Notes: generated from the letters alone by a model not told the origin. 64,000 nucleotides of DNA from Grammothele lineata (GCA_002150815.3 NDFF03000144.1:62001-126000), one strand, 5' to 3'; shown: positions 34,114 through 47,310, counted from the stretch's first letter. Numbers and translations: made by a program.

Positions 34114-36502
34114 ATGGATCGGACACCCGAGCACCTCGCTTTACTCTCTACCCTCGCCGAACTCAGGCGACGGTCAGGAGCTGTGACGACCAACGCAGAA
34201 CCCAGCAGTGTGCTCGACATGCTCCTCAATCCTGACTTCATCCCGCGCGACCTCGTCTCGAGACGAGAGGTGGGAAATGACGAACCCTCTGCTTATGAAG
34301 ACCTTCCGCCGCTGGAGGACGAGGCTAGTTCCGGCTCTTCAAGATTCCCCAGTTCATCCCGGATAACTCTTGACCGCGGTCCTTCGGACGAAGACGACGT
34401 ACCACCTCCCCTTGAAGACGACGTTCCACCGCCTCTCGAGTCAGACGACTCAGCCCTCTCTTCTCTTCGTGGCTCTGGGCCCATGCCCTTGACAGCCGAA
34501 CATCTCTCGTTGTTGCAAAGTCTCAGGACAGTCGGCGCCAACATCAATGCGGACCTCGACCCACCCCCTGCCTCTTCTAGGAATGCGACTGTCGACGAGG
34601 ATCACCGGGCTCTCAGCGACAGCAGCTTGCCATCCCTTCAGAGCGTTTCCGATTCCTCCGACGATGATTCTCAGATGCCGTCCATGGATACCGTCAGCGA
34701 CTCTTCGGACGATGACTGGGAAGACGACGAGGACGAGTCGGAGGATTATGATTCTGACCCGGACGACCCTGTGGAGTCAAGTGGGCCCGCTGGCGACCGG
34801 TCACTTCCTCAACTTCCCAGAGGCGCACCTCGTGCAGTCAGGACGATTGTCGATAGTCTTTCATTCCGAACGCTTCTTGAAAGAGCTGTAAGTCTTCGGC
34901 TTCGGACATCGTTTATACGTGATTAACTGACCCCTGCTCTCAGCGAGGGATCATCCCTGATATTGACAGTCGTTTCCAAACTCCGCCGGAATGGGTTTCT
35001 GACTTGACAAGACGTCTTGATGCCGCGGACAACGATCCTCAACGTGCCGAGACACTGATAGCGTGCATGGAGGTTGTTCCTGAAGATCTGGTGCATCGTT
35101 ACGAGAAGCTCCGGACGGGAGATGGAGAGGAAGGAAGCATTGTGGACGGGTGCGCTATCTGCCGAGACAATCTTCTTGACCATTCCACCGAAGCATGCGA
35201 CGCAAGATGCGTGGTGGAGTTGTGTGCAGCGTTACCTTTCCAACCTCCGCCCGACTGTGTTCTAGCGTTCCCTTGCTCGGGCAAACACCTATTCCATCGT
35301 GACTGCCTCTTTCCCTGGATGTCCCGGAAGACTACTTGCCCGTCATGCAGGTTCGACATCGACCCCTTCTCCCTCACCCTCCGCATAACACCTTCGGCTC
35401 GTGACAACGCCAACGAGCAGGCCGAAGCACCCCGGCCTACCCGTGTCTGGCAGCCTCCACAGGCAGAGACATTGAGGGACTGGTTGGATGCTGAGGAAGA
35501 GGCTCGTAAGACGGGTGTTGCTCGTCAAAGGCCTGAAGTTGTCATGCCACGATGTGAGTCTACATTTCTATATGGCGAGACGCGTCTGAGAATCGTTCAG
35601 ATGCGTCCCTTCCCCCTCGGTTTCCGACTGGACAAGCGTCGACGGAACTAGGCCCAGATTGGAACTACGACCCTACGACAGGCAACTTCGACGTCGCTGC
35701 TGCCTTCCGCGACATCCAAGAGATGCGTCAGCGCTTTCTTGAGGCGGAAGCACGCCGTCAAGACCTCGAGAACCTTCTCACTCGCGGACTTGGTGGTCGC
35801 GATCGCCCACAAGTTGTGCCCCCTCCTCGGCCCCCTTCTGCCCCACCGGTCCCACCATCCGAGATGTCGCGACCTATGCTGCCGGACGACAACCCTGCCC
35901 CGTCTCCCGCCATCCCTACGCCAATTACACATAATGGTGCCCCAGGTCCAACGATCACCGAGCTCCCGCCACTTTCTGGACTTGAAGGTCGAGAAGAACG
36001 GGTTCGCATGTTGACCGATCTGGCGCAGCAAATTATGACGGATATGGAACGTACGCGGAATCGTCCCCCATTGTCTCGCCATCTCGCCGCCTTCCTTCAA
36101 GAAGAGGCACAGGACCTACCGGACACTCCTCTGTTACGCGGTCCCCCACCCATGGGCGTCGACATTGCCCCAATCCATGCCGCGGCCATCCGCCTGCCGC
36201 CGCGTCCCTTGCGCACCAATCCCTACCTAGATGAACCCGGGCGCGGCGCTGGAGCTCAGCGCCAGTCGGGAACTAGAAACGGACCGCACACCTCTTGGCG
36301 CTTCAACAACGTGGACATGGCCGCGCTGAGCTCGCGTGTTCCACCCGCGGCAGGTTCTACGCCGGCCGAGAGTCCTGCCCCAGAGCCGCTTTCGTCGCCG
36401 AGCTCCGCCTCGCAGCAGCAAGCGGATGCACCAGCAGAGGCGGAGGAGAGCGGCCCTGTCCGTCATCTCTCGGAGTACAACCCGGCTGACGACCTCGACT
36501 AG
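34114..36502 (+). CDS. RING-type E3 ubiquitin ligase-like protein
   Basis: ATG at 34114 (MDRTPEHLALLSTLAEL). Introns 34888-34943 and 35554-35600 both join in frame. The N-terminal half is very acidic (tracts such as SDSSDDDWEDDEDE, and a doubled PPPLEDDVPPPLE). The middle holds a RING finger: CAICRDNL, a long insert, AFPCSGKHLFHRDCLFPWM and TTCPSCRFDID, giving C-x2-C, C, H, C and a final C-x2-C pair, consistent with a RING-H2-like cross-brace. The C-terminal exon starts YASLPPRFPTGQ and contains a coiled-coil-like helix (EMRQRFLEAEARRQDLE) followed by Pro-rich disorder. It probably acts as an E3 ligase; partners are unknown. The basic PPR-type tail may be a linker. Confidence 0.8.
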
Positions 36503-37168
36503 ACGCCCCGCTCTCGTCGACCAGCCATTCGTTTCTCCCACTTCTCCACCCTCCCTAATCCCCTCTATAGAGGTCAGGTCCAAGTCGAGAAGGGCGTTGT
36601 TTAATGCGGTGTGGGGTTTGGTAATTATTGGTAGAAGGCTTTGAGGCCTGGTGAAGAAGCAGTAAATCGCTAACAGGTGTTAGTCCGCATTGTACATCAT
36701 TTTGCACGTCTGCACATGCTATCCAGAATGCTACCGTTGTCGTTCCTGCGTATACAGTGACCGTCATGGGGATCCTGTGGTTGCAGTTTGGAAGGTCGAT
36801 TGCCAAGTACTCAAGCTACGCCGCGTCTACGTATGCCAGACCGCGGCTACGTGGGGCTGCGAGCGGCGGCCAGAGTATTGCGTCACGATACGGTCGCGCT
36901 CCCAACTCGTGTGGAGAACCGGACTAAGTCGTGCCCAGCTACTTCTTTCTGGCCCACGAGTGGCTATGTGAGGGTTCGGCATGGATACGATGAGGTCAAT
37001 ATGGGGTGAGGTCTCACCACACAACCGTTCGCTCATGTGTTACACATTGACTGCGCAAACTCGAATCACTCAGGTATATAAAGCAGACTGTTTTTCCCTG
37101 GATCCAGCAGAAAACATCTTTCCATCATCCACCACACCTCACACAATACACCACAAATCGACCACACC
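36503..37168. other. Intergenic gap with promoter of the next gene
   Basis: No gene is seen. TATATAAA lies at 37075-37082, 87 nt before the ATG at 37169, in a textbook position. Confidence 0.6.
37075..37082 (+). promoter_or_regulatory. TATA box of the hydrophilic protein gene
   Basis: TATATAAA is followed by a CA/TC-rich leader and an ATG in good context (CACACCATGTC). Confidence 0.65.
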
Positions 37169-37901
37169 ATGTCTTACCAGCCATACCGCACTGAGCGTAC
37201 CACCGAAGGGTGGAACAACGACCCGAATCGCTTCCAGAACCTCGGCCAGACCGACCACCGAGAGGGCGTCGGCAGACCCGGGCAGCAGCAAGACCCTTAC
37301 CTCGGAGAGCCGCAGAACGGTGCGTCGTATCCTCTACTTCGTCGCCCTTGAATCTCACGCTGACAATGGGTTTAGCCACAGGCGGGACGGGCGGAGGGAT
37401 GGCGCGCCCGACTCACGACCCGACCGACACGTCCGGGTGGGCCGCGCCGCCCGACCCACGCCGCCAGCCGCCCCAGCAGCAACAGCAGCGGTGGCAGCCG
37501 CAGCAACAACAACAGTCCGAGCTCGGCTCGATGGACTCGACCGCGGCCCAGATGGGCAGCGCCCCGCCGAGCCAGCACACGCCGTGGGGGCCTGGGGACA
37601 CGGTCCCCGTACGCTCGCATGTGCAGAGCACTGGCGGGTGGGGCCCGGCTCAGGGCACACGGGGTGCTCAGGAGTCTTGGGCCCCGACTGGGGGCGCGCA
37701 GGCTCGTCAGGGCCAATGGGAGGGTGCGCCCCAGCAAGGCTATGGAGCTGGCGGTGGCCAGAGGTCGGAGGGTGTCGGCCAGAAGGTCAAAGGTGCGTAT
37801 CGTGGTAGCGAGGGTAGTGCTCCGAGTGGAGAGCTGATGGACGATGTTATCCTCCAGCCAACGTGGAGAAGGTCACCGACCGCATTACTGGTCGCCGCTA
37901 A
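37169..37901 (+). CDS. Small hydrophilic Gln/Gly-rich protein
   Basis: Three exons: 37169-37319, 37376-37792 and 37858-37901. Joins read EPQN-ATGGTGGGMARP and QKVK-ANVEKVTDRITGRR followed by TAA. About 200 residues with no hydrophobic segment. It opens with MSYQPYRTERTTEGWNND, then runs rich in Gln, Pro and Gly (QQQQQRWQPQQQQQ), and ends in a short amphipathic basic helix. Composition resembles hydrophilin-type stress proteins, which protect others under water loss, but no domain is recognised. The strong TATA box suggests regulated, possibly high, expression. Confidence 0.7.
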
Positions 37902-38058
37902 GGTGATTCACCGCGAGGGAAACCAGATTCCCCCACCGATGAGGCATTAGTCTTCTACAATGTATGATAGATGATGTAGCATAGCAATGTGAAGTTACGA
38001 GCATCTCTACTGTGACTTGCCTGTCGTACGAAGGCTTTGCATTGAGCCGCGGAATACG

Positions 38059-39183
38059 TCAATGACCCTCTATTGTCGATCCCATGAGCGTATGAACGGT
38101 CCACTCGTAAACGCCGAGGAAAACCGCGCCACCAGCAGATATCCACAATGTCCTTGGAACGACACCAGCGAACAGTGCACCAACACCCTCGTTCACATAT
38201 ATTGACCGGAATCGTGCCGCAAGCGTCGGGTATTCGTGTTTGCTTGGGTCCTGATTGACAGCCCGTGAGTGGAATACGATGGGATAAGGATCGAGTAGAC
38301 TTACACGGATATCTAACATGACCCGTGTCTTGAGAACATCTAGTGGCGTTGTGGCTGCAGCTGCCACGCCGCCTGCGAAGCTGCCGCAGACGGCAGCCTC
38401 GTAGGCATGTAGTGGACGGTCCAAAGCTTTCGCTAGGCGGGCTTTGAGAAGTTCGTACAGCGGAAACTGCAAGGAAGTGAAAGGGATCTGACAGAAGTTC
38501 AACGCACGCACAACGGAGAGTTGATTAAGACACTCACCTCTCGCATGATCGTCGTCCCAAAGCCTCTGTAGAAGCCGCGGACGCCTTCGGTGGACATGAG
38601 CAGCTTCGCAGCAGCCCAGGATGACTGTGCCGCAGGCCCATACATCGACGTTTGCGCGCGGGTCTTAATCACCTCTGTCGGAACGCGTATTGAGCACGCA
38701 GCCTATGGTGCACGCTGGAAGTATCAGTAAGCACGAGCACACGGGCCAGTAGTGGTCACGTACGATTTCACCCATAGAGGCACTAAGCATGTGGGTCAAC
38801 GGAGCGTAGTCTGATGGAAGGGGAAGGGTCTTCTTGAGAGTGTCATATGTGCAGAAGAACACGGCAGCTAGTGATATACGAACTTGAGCGGAGGCGGAGG
38901 CATCTCACAGCACGGATATAACGCACCTCCGGGGGCGCTGCCCACAACCACACTCCCAATGCCTTTGTACACGCCCTTGAAACCACCCGCGCGGATGAAA
39001 CCCTGCGAGGACTGCAGGCGCGTCTTCACAGTATCTATTGGAAAGAAAAGCAGATCCACTGATGTGCCTGCGGCCCCGCCAGCCTGCGTTGTGCGTCCGT
39101 TAGCCTTCAGTATACTGAGCGAGGCCAGATGGGATACGTACAGCTAGCGACTGATAGAATGTTGGTGCATCTTGAGAGGGCAT
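38059..39183 (-). CDS. PET8: Mitochondrial S-adenosylmethionine carrier (Pet8/Sam5 type)
   Basis: The inner-membrane carrier imports S-adenosylmethionine into mitochondria in exchange for S-adenosylhomocysteine. ATG at 39183; the first exon (39142-39183) encodes [14 protein letters not shown], followed by [13 protein letters not shown]. All three carrier signatures are visible: [20 protein letters not shown] and [10 protein letters not shown]. The sequence [19 protein letters not shown] after the first signature is typical of the SAM-carrier branch. It ends [13 protein letters not shown] at the stop 38059-38061. At least five short introns. Length of about 280 residues fits the family. It is divergent from SEN54, 277 bp start to start. 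Confidence 0.88.
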
Positions 39184-39460
39184 CCTTGCCTGACGCGTCC
39201 GGCCTTCCTCAACGCGTTCAGTGTTAGACGCAAGATGAGACGTGGGTGAGGGTGTCGAAAGCCGAGGTCAAGAGCGAAGGTGGCAGGCCTTGTCGCGCTC
39301 AGGACCCTCACAGTCGCGTGCCGCGCGCGACGTCGCGTCCCGCGTTCCGGCTGCAAGGGCCGGAGTCATCTCAGCTCTTTCTCCCGCCCATCGCATTTTC
39401 CTACCCTTGGCTCCCTCAATCTACATATCCAGCCGGAAATCCCTGTGAAACCTAGCCGAG

Positions 39461-41116
39461 ATGGATGACAATCTGTCTTTCCCCACTGCAACTCCCAAAC
39501 CAAGCGCAACATTGGAAAAGGAGGATGAGGAACAGTCGTCGGACGAAGAGGATCAGGGACCGGACTGGACAAAAATCCCGTGAGTACCGCCGCGTCTGCG
39601 TAAGATTCTCTGCTTATACCGTCGTGTATAGTGGACTGTCATCTGCGCGACCCGTCATCCCGAAGAGAGGCGAAAAAGACTTCGAGCCCAACGCGCAAGG
39701 AGGCTCCGGCTTGCAAAGACATGTCCTCGACCGTTCGCGCTCTGCGATGTTGGGGGCGTTGAAAGCATCACGAACAATTAATTAGTGAGTGACGATGGTG
39801 TGGTACTCTGCTCGCCTCTCACTGTATGCACTAGCAAGTCCGTAAGCCATGCGATCTGGTATCCAACACTCAAGAGGGCACACGTTACCGTGTCGAAGGG
39901 TATTCTCTTCGCCAGCATCGGGCACTCCGCCTCGAGAGAGACTGTTGCACCTGATGGCACTGTAAAGATCCAAAAGAGGCTAGAGCTACTCCCCGAAGAA
40001 ACGCTCTACCTGGTCGAGAGAGGCGCAATGTATTGCTGGAGACCAACGGACTTGCCGCTTCCGAAGACTCCGCTCCTAGACGATATGGAGGGTGCACCCA
40101 TGTCAGTGCAGCAGGCATTCGCAGAGCTCATCGGTACGGAGGATCTCACATTCGAGAAATATCAGGTTTGTTCCTATCCACTTTCTACTATCTCATCTCG
40201 TGATGCCGACCAATCGTCGTAGGTATATGCGTACTTCAAGCGATTGGGCTACGTAGTGACACGCACAAGACCTCCTTCCGCCGACTACCCTACCCCGCCA
40301 CCACTCGGCCTCACATCCTTTTCGTCCACATCACTCATTGGTCGGCTATACAACGCTCTTTCGACCTTCCTCTCGAAGCTTGCACGCATATTCGAGGCTG
40401 ATCGCGACTGGTGGCGTCCAATCCGTTATAGCAGATGGCTTCGTCGCAATACGACCCATTGTGCGTTCTTCTGACTCTGCGCAATGGTTCATCTCACTAA
40501 CGAATATACAGCCGCGCTGTTCAAATCGTTGCGTTTTCTGCCTGCCGGGCCCAGCATTCCATTGCACGTCAAACGAAATCCCGAAGCGCCCCCTTCTCCC
40601 TACCAGATCTTCTACAACCTATACAAACCCTCCACACCGTTCAAAAAGACGTCTCCTCCTCCCCCGGACTTCTCTGTTGTGGTCGTCAAGTGAGTAAGAT
40701 GCGCGTCGTCCTCACATCGTATGTCTGAAGCGGTCCACAGTGCCCGTACGACACCCATGCCCTCCCTCTCAGAGCTTACCGACTTGTTCGGCGAGCTGCC
40801 GATCCTACCACCACCAGCCCCGCGGAAACGCATGTCCTTCGCCCAACAAAAAGCCGCAGCCGCTACGTCCTCTTCCCCGCCAGCGGCGCGGATTCCAGAA
40901 GCATCTCTACCGCCGCCTCCCTTAATCCGACGTATTTTCGCGTGGATATGGCCGCTCCCTGGTCCGGGAGAAAAGAAGGCGCCTGCTCGACCAACGAACC
41001 CCTTCCCCTTCCTGAAAACAGGGAACAAGATCGTCGTCATCGCGGTGGTCGACGCGGGGACAATCAGCTTCTTCCGGTTCGGTCAGGGAGTCTTCGCTGA
41101 ATTTCCGATGGCATAG
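39461..41116 (+). CDS. SEN54: tRNA-splicing endonuclease subunit Sen54
   Basis: A structural subunit of the heterotetramer that cuts introns from pre-tRNAs. ATG at 39461 (MDDNLSFPTATPKPS) leads into an acidic segment (EDEEQSSDEEDQGPDW). The Sen54 N-terminal core follows: VSHAIWYPTLKRAHVTVSKG, ASIGHSASRETVAPDGTV, LELLPEETLYLVERG and MYCWRP, then MSVQQAFAELIG and EKYQ-VYAYFKRLGYVV. The C-terminal exon ends GNKIVVIAVVDAGTISFFRF and VFAEFPMA, the usual terminal beta motif. Pro-rich inserts fall between. About six exons. No catalytic residues are expected; Sen2 and Sen34 carry those. Confidence 0.88.
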
Positions 41117-41524
41117 AAGCGATGAGAGCCACGCCTATGCAGCTGCTTGTCCTGTATATACGGGTCCCAAAGGCAGTTCAACCTAAATGTTGCAATTTGC
41201 TCGAACAGGAACGCCTGTTTTGACCCCTCTACTTCGGTGCCGGCATCCGTCTCTGCCTTCTCAATGTCACAGAAGTTATGGTATTATTACGGCGCGTTAG
41301 CCCGACAAGGAGATGGCAGTATGGATGAATATGTTGGGGAGTGGAAGGGGGCAGCCCTCAGCAAGGCTATGACGTGCTAGAGTATAATGGGCTCGAAGTA
41401 TAGGATAAGGATCGTATGGGTATATTCTAGAGTCAGATTAAGGCGTGGATTTGTAACCTCGTTTGCGAAACAATGGGATTGAGACAGTGTCTCTATGTTG
41501 GGCCGGCACAAGCTGAGCCTATGG
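41117..41524. other. Convergent 3' intergenic gap
   Basis: The two 3' ends meet here. No ORF or repeat worth listing. Confidence 0.55.
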
Positions 41525-43198
41525 TCACGGTCCATTAACTCCTTCACTTCCCATCCAGCGCCGCTCATCAGCCCGTATTTGGTGGTACAATCCGATCGAT
41601 TGCATAACTTGCTCCCAAGCGCGTGACGCTCCGCCTCTGTGAGGTTCGAATTTTATTCCCTGAGGAGACAACTCGGGAAAGCGAAGGGCAAGATATGCCG
41701 CGACGGTGGTATCGTTCGGGAACCATACGTTGGTCCATGTATCCTCTACAATAACAAGCTCCTTCAGTCGCGGCCGTGTAGTGGGGTGGTCGACCTCTGG
41801 GCATCCGGACCGAGTGAGTGATTGGGCAGACCTACGAAAGTTTAAGGGAAGGCATAACGAGAGGAGCTGTGGCGCGTGTAGGGCAATGTGGTCGAGCGAC
41901 TTGAAGGTCAGGCCGTTATCGTATTGACAGTGAGACAGGTTGCGGCCGATATAGAGGTGTTCGAGATTTGGCCACGCCTGGACGATGAGGGCGATGCCCT
42001 CATCGTCTAATGTATATTCGCCGGGGAGTGAGAAGTCGAGTTTGTATAGGCGGGCGAAGCGAGCGAGCGACATGATACTGGCCTGCCCTACGACTGAACC
42101 TTCTGGGACGCATAGGCCATGGCATTTCGTCCACGGTTGAATAGACAGCGCTTTCAGAGTAAGGGGGGAGAATTGGGTGGAAACGGCGGCGACGCATTCG
42201 GAGATCTCGTAAGGCATCTCACGTGTAGCCCAGATCTGCAGCATGGCGGTTGCGACGTGGGGGAGGGAGAAGCGTTGGCTGAATACCACGTAGGACTGTA
42301 TAGTGGTAATGACAGTTGCTGTTTGCAATCGGCCAAAGAGTGTGGAAGTTGTTGACCTTCGGGAGCGCGGGAGGTCGGGTGGTAGGTGGACCGACGCCAC
42401 ATGAAGGTAGGGAAGGACGGCCAGTGCTTCCAGCGCATCCCAACCAAGAGGCAATTCCTGGCATTTAAATTCCCTGAGGTTGGCAATGGTTGTAGGCATC
42501 GAAGTCAGCTTTTTGGAAATGAACGCCGTAAGCCGGATGGTTTGCGCATCATGGACGATTTCGAGTTGTCGCAGGTCCGGAAATCGGGTTTGGATCATTG
42601 ACAAATGAGCATCTACAGCATGTGCAGATTCTTGGTCCCAGCTGCTTTGGATGCGTAGAAACTGAAGTTGGGGACCGGACATCGTCAATAGAGCTGCCAA
42701 CGATTCGTCCAATATCTTATAGGAGTGCACGATGAGAGTGACTAATTTGGGGAAGATGGTCATCACCGGGCGAAATGCGGCCATCTTCAGCAAGATAGTG
42801 GAAGATACACCCGAGCCACGGACATGTGCTTCTTTGTAAATATGGCGGACATAGCTGGCGTACTTCAAAACTCTTGTCCAGTCGTGCGGCGATGGAGGGC
42901 GCGTGAATGCCTCAAACGAGTATGCGTCAGGTCAGCTGTGAACGTGCTAACTTCGCCTATTGATGTGTAAACTCACGACGTCTACAAAGTCCGCTGGATC
43001 CGTCAACATGTCGCTGGGGAAGCATAAAATCAAATTTTTGAACGTAGTGAGACTGCTCCATAGAACTTGTACAGCCGGGTCATGGGTAGTTCTGCAACAT
43101 CTTGCGAGGGCTGCTAGTTCACGACGCCCGGAGAACACGCAGACCCAATGAACAACTTCTGCAATACGGAGGACATTATGGGGTCTGCGGAATGCCAT
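41525..43198 (-). CDS. F-box-like leucine-rich protein, basidiomycete family
   Basis: ATG at 43198 (MAFRRPHNVLRIAEVVHWV). The first exon carries an F-box-like helix (RELAALARCCRTTHDPAVQVLW). An intron around 42900-42980 joins to a long exon of about 430 codons. That exon shows irregular Leu-rich repeats: LVTLIVHSYKILDESLAALL, FPDLRQLEIVHDAQTIRL, WPNLEHLYIGRNLSH and PRLKELVIVEDTWTNVWF. It probably serves as a substrate receptor of an SCF ubiquitin ligase; such genes are numerous and fast-evolving in agaricomycetes. Layout matches the second F-box gene at 52450-54269, although the two are only distantly similar. Confidence 0.75.
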
Positions 43199-44032
43199 TG
43201 AGGGTGTTTTATTCTATGATACGGTTTAACACAATAGACGTGGACGTACGCATCTGACATGTGCAGTCAAACCACGCCTAAGCGCTGAAAGATAATGCAA
43301 TTCTGAGTGCTGACGGCGATGTGCGCCCAACGCTGACGAGCAGAGACGAAGAAGCAAGGAGACGATGAGCAAAGCCACGCAGGGCTCACGAGAGGGGTAG
43401 ATGAAGAAAGAGGGAGGCTCGAGAACGGGTCGCTACAAACGACGCGTAGGCGCGCGAAACGCGGTGAGGTCGTAGGCGGGGACGAAGGAGTGACGGGGTT
43501 GGACGACTAGTCACCTGGCCGACGTCGGTCGCTTAGAAAATAGCGGCTGATCGGAAACTGTCGTTGGTCGCAGGTACTCACTAGGGGCGAGCGTAAAGGA
43601 ACTTAAGGAATGGCGATGTAAACCTGATGCCGGCAAACTGTGGGCGCAGCAGACAGATCGTAATAACCTGCATTGTAGTACTCCCTCGTACGGCTGGTAG
43701 GGTGAAGTATCTTCTTACCCTAAAGTACTCGATACGCTTAACGTCGCCCAGTGCGTCATTCAAAGCGTTAGCTCGCAGCCTTGGCAAGTTGGACGGTGAC
43801 GCAGGATTTTCAACCGCACCGGTGTCCACGTGTTGATCCGGTCCGTTGACTATGCACGGCCCGAAGGAGTCACGGTCCGGCTGCCGGTGTGAGCGGGATT
43901 GGGGCGGGGGGACGGCGTCGGAGGAGCATAAGCACCATCAAGCCATGTTCCACCTCTACGTCTCCTCCCTCCTTTGGACCGCGACATCCCCCACCATACA
44001 CGCACCGAGCTGAGCGACGAGCGACCAACGGC
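43199..44032. other. Divergent intergenic region
   Basis: Promoter space for the F-box gene (-) and the dehydrogenase (+). No TATA box or ORF is convincing. Confidence 0.55.
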
Positions 44033-46984
44033 ATGCTCCGCAAGCTCGTCTCGCGTCGCACTCTCGCGGTCGTCTCAGGCTCCACCGCCGTCGCGGCCGC
44101 CGGCGGGTACTACTACCTCAACTCGGGCCCGACCTACCCCCCGTCGACCAAAGAAACTCGTCGGCCACCGCAGCCATGGACGCCTCCGTCAAGGCAGCAA
44201 ATGCTGGACGCGCTCAGGGCGTCTGACCAGGACCCGGAACAAGAGTTCGACCTTCTCGTTGTGGGCGGAGGTGCTACGGGAGCAGGCGTCGCCGTGGATG
44301 CTGCTAGCAGGGGCCTCAGGGTTGCCCTCGTAGAGCGGGATGACTTCAGTTCTGGTGAGTGCGCCGATCACCGGTCCCGGTCAACGTGCGTCTTGTGAGC
44401 GGAGGGGGGAATTCTCGGCCGAAGCGCACGTTTCTTTCGGTCCTAAATCGCATCTCGCACTGGCACCGCTTGTTTCAACTGAGACCAGGGCAGTCGGCGA
44501 GCTTGCAGGGAGTCGGGTCCGGCCCCCATATACTCCATTGACCTACTGTGATGTCAACTTGACGAAATCGAGTGTGGACTAGTCCCGCTAGCCGAGCTCC
44601 GCTTCTCGCTCTATCCTCCTGTAGTCCCAGGTATCGCCGACCTGCGTGTTTTCTTACCCGAGGCGCCTTACTAATCTCTTGGATTCGGCTCCGTAGTGAA
44701 CGAGATCGCCAGAATTATGTCTGCTTCGTACATGGTTTGTCGACTCGTTGCTCATCCAATGTGGCATTGCAGGAACGTCTTCGAAGTCCACCAAACTGGT
44801 TCACGGAGGGGTGCGGTACCTACAGAAGGCCGTTATGGAGCTTGATTACGAGCAATATAAGCTCGTTGTGGAGGCTCTTCACGAGCGCAGGATATTCCTC
44901 CAGACAGCGCCCTACCTCTCGGCCATGCTCCCTATTATGCTTCCAATATACAAGTGCGTTTCCATATTGTTTGACTTGTCGGTATGCGTCGCTAATACAT
45001 TACAGGTATTGGCAAGTGCCTTACTACTGGGCTGGTTGCAAAATGTACGACCTGCTTGCTGGTAAGGAGAACATGGAAACGTCCTATCTCATGAGCAAAG
45101 GCAAGGCGCTCGAGGCCTTCCCTATGCTGAAGCAAGATGGACTGGTTGGAGCCTTGGTCTATTACGATGGTATGTGTACTTTTACTCTGTTGAACTTCAT
45201 TGCTGACCCGCATATGATAGGCCAACACAACGACTCCCGGATGAATATTGCGCTCGTTATGACCGCGGTGCAGCAGGGCGCTGTCGTTGCGAACCACGTC
45301 GAAGTGACGTCATTGGACAAGACATCAGGCAAGCTCTCTGGCGCTCGCGTCAAAGACACCCTCACGGGCAAGGAGTGGAACGTACGGGCCAAGGGTATCA
45401 TCAACGCGACGGGGCCTTTCTCCGACGCGCTCCTGACGATGGACAACCCCGACCACAAGCCGATTGTGCAGCCCTCTGCGGGCACGCACATCACTCTTCC
45501 CAACTACTACTCGCCGCGCACGATGGGTCTGCTCGACCCCGCGACGTCTGACGGGCGCGTCATCTTCTTCCTCCCCTGGCAGGGCAATACCATCGCGGGC
45601 ACTACCGATACGCCTGCGGAGGTGTCGACCGCTCCCCGCGCACAGGAAGAGGAGATTCGATGGATCTTGGAGGAAGTCCGTCGGTACCTCAGCCCGGACA
45701 TCAAGGTCCGCCGCGGTGACGTGCTGAGTGCATGGGCGGGCCTGCGCCCGCTCGTCCGCAACCCGAACGCGTCGAGCACAGAAGGCCTTGTCCGGAACCA
45801 CATGATCCACGTCAGCGACAGCGGTCTGCTGACGATCGCTGGCGGGAAGTGGACGACGTACCGCGCGATGGCGGAGGAGACAGTCGACAAGGCTATCGAG
45901 GTCTTCGGGCTCAAGGACCGCGTCAAGCGGGGCTGTGTCACCGAGCAGCTCAGGCTCATCGGCAGTGAAGGCTGGAGTAGGAACATGTTCATCGGTCTTG
46001 TCCAACGGGTGAGTTGATTGGCTATATGCGCGATGGAGTAGGTTGACGCTGGTCATCGACAGTACGGTCTCGAGACCGAAGTCGCGAAGCACCTTTCGGA
46101 CAGCTACGGCGACCGTGCTTGGACGGTCTGCTCGTACGCTCACCCCACGGGCAAGGCGTGGCCTCTCCACGGCATCCGTCTCTACCCCGGCTACCCCTGT
46201 GCGCCGCTCCATTCCCTGCCTCCGCTGACACCAACTGACTCACTCCGCAGTCATCGAGGCTGAGGTCCGCTACGCCGTGCGCCACGAGTACGCGGAGACC
46301 GCGATCGACGTCATCGCGCGTCGGTGCCGGCTCTCCTTCCTCAACGCCCAAGCCGCGCTCGACGCCCTCCCGCGCGTCATCGAGATCATGGCCGAGGAGC
46401 TGCGCTGGCCCGCCGCGCGCGTGCGCACGGAGACCGCGGCCGCGACCGAGTTCCTCGGTAGCATGGGCCTCATGCCCGGCGCGGCTCCGCGCCCCATCGC
46501 GCACGAGCAGCGTGGTGTTGTCGAGAGCGTGGGGAGTATGCTTGGGATCAAGCGCGCACACCGGAGGCCCGCGCAGGAGATGGTGTACTCGCGCGCGCAG
46601 TTCGACGCGGGTGAGCTCGAGGCGCTGCGCGGCGAGTTCGGGGCTCGCGCGCCGGAGGCAAAGGAGGGCGGCGCGCGTCTGAGTCGGACGGACGTGTACG
46701 ACCTCGTGAAGGGTCTGCGCGGGTTCGAAGAGGTGAAGCCGAAGGATTACGAGTACATCCTGGAGGAGGCGGGCTTTGCGCTCCAGAAGGATTTGGACTT
46801 TGACGAGTTTGTCGAGGTGAGCGGTGTTACTCGTTATCGCGCGGGCTACTTTGTATACTGACTACGTTCATGGTAGGTCTGCGCAGAGCTGCGGGAAGTC
46901 TTGTTCGCGCCGTCACCCGTCGGGAAGGCTACTAAGACAGAGAGACTGCGGATACCTGTCGAAAAGAGCGGCGGAGGAGTCTGA
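44033..46984 (+). CDS. GUT2: Mitochondrial FAD glycerol-3-phosphate dehydrogenase
   Basis: Oxidises glycerol-3-phosphate to dihydroxyacetone phosphate and passes electrons to ubiquinone at the inner membrane. ATG at 44033 starts a mitochondrial presequence (MLRKLVSRRTLAVVSGS) and a short membrane segment. The FAD fold follows (DLLVVGGGATGAGVAVDAA), with GTSSKSTKLVHGGVRYLQ after the first intron, then ALVYYD-GQHNDSRMNI, NATGPFSD, QPSAGTHITL, PWQGNTIAGTTDTP, WAGLRPLV and GGKWTTYRAMAEETVD. The C-terminal domain includes EAEVRYAVRHEYAETAIDVI and an EF-hand-like tail (YDLVKGLRGFEEVKPKDYEY). The last intron (near 46816-46878) joins DEFVE-VCAELREVLF. The first intron (44355-44772) is 418 nt, far longer than the others. 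Confidence 0.93.
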
Positions 46985-47310
46985 TCCCCTCACCGTGGCA
47001 CTTGCCCTATGTAGCAATCACTGCTCACATCATGTTTTCATCGAGTACATCGTCGATAATGGGCGCCGCAATATTCACCGCCCACGCCACTCAGATTAAC
47101 TTTATTCAGAACCTCTCCCACGCCAGGCACACGGAGATGATCACAAAGGGAACAATTTCCATTCTCTGGAGCTGATATGATAAAGGGGCATAGCATACAG
47201 GCATGTGATACGACGTGGAGCCTGCGGAATAGAAAATAGAGGGTCCGTAATCATACAACACGGGACATGGCCACGGTAATCCACAAGATGGACAACAACA
47301 CAGGGGATGC
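46985..47310. other. Convergent 3' intergenic gap
   Basis: Nothing supported between the 3' ends of GUT2 and the histone gene. Confidence 0.55.
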
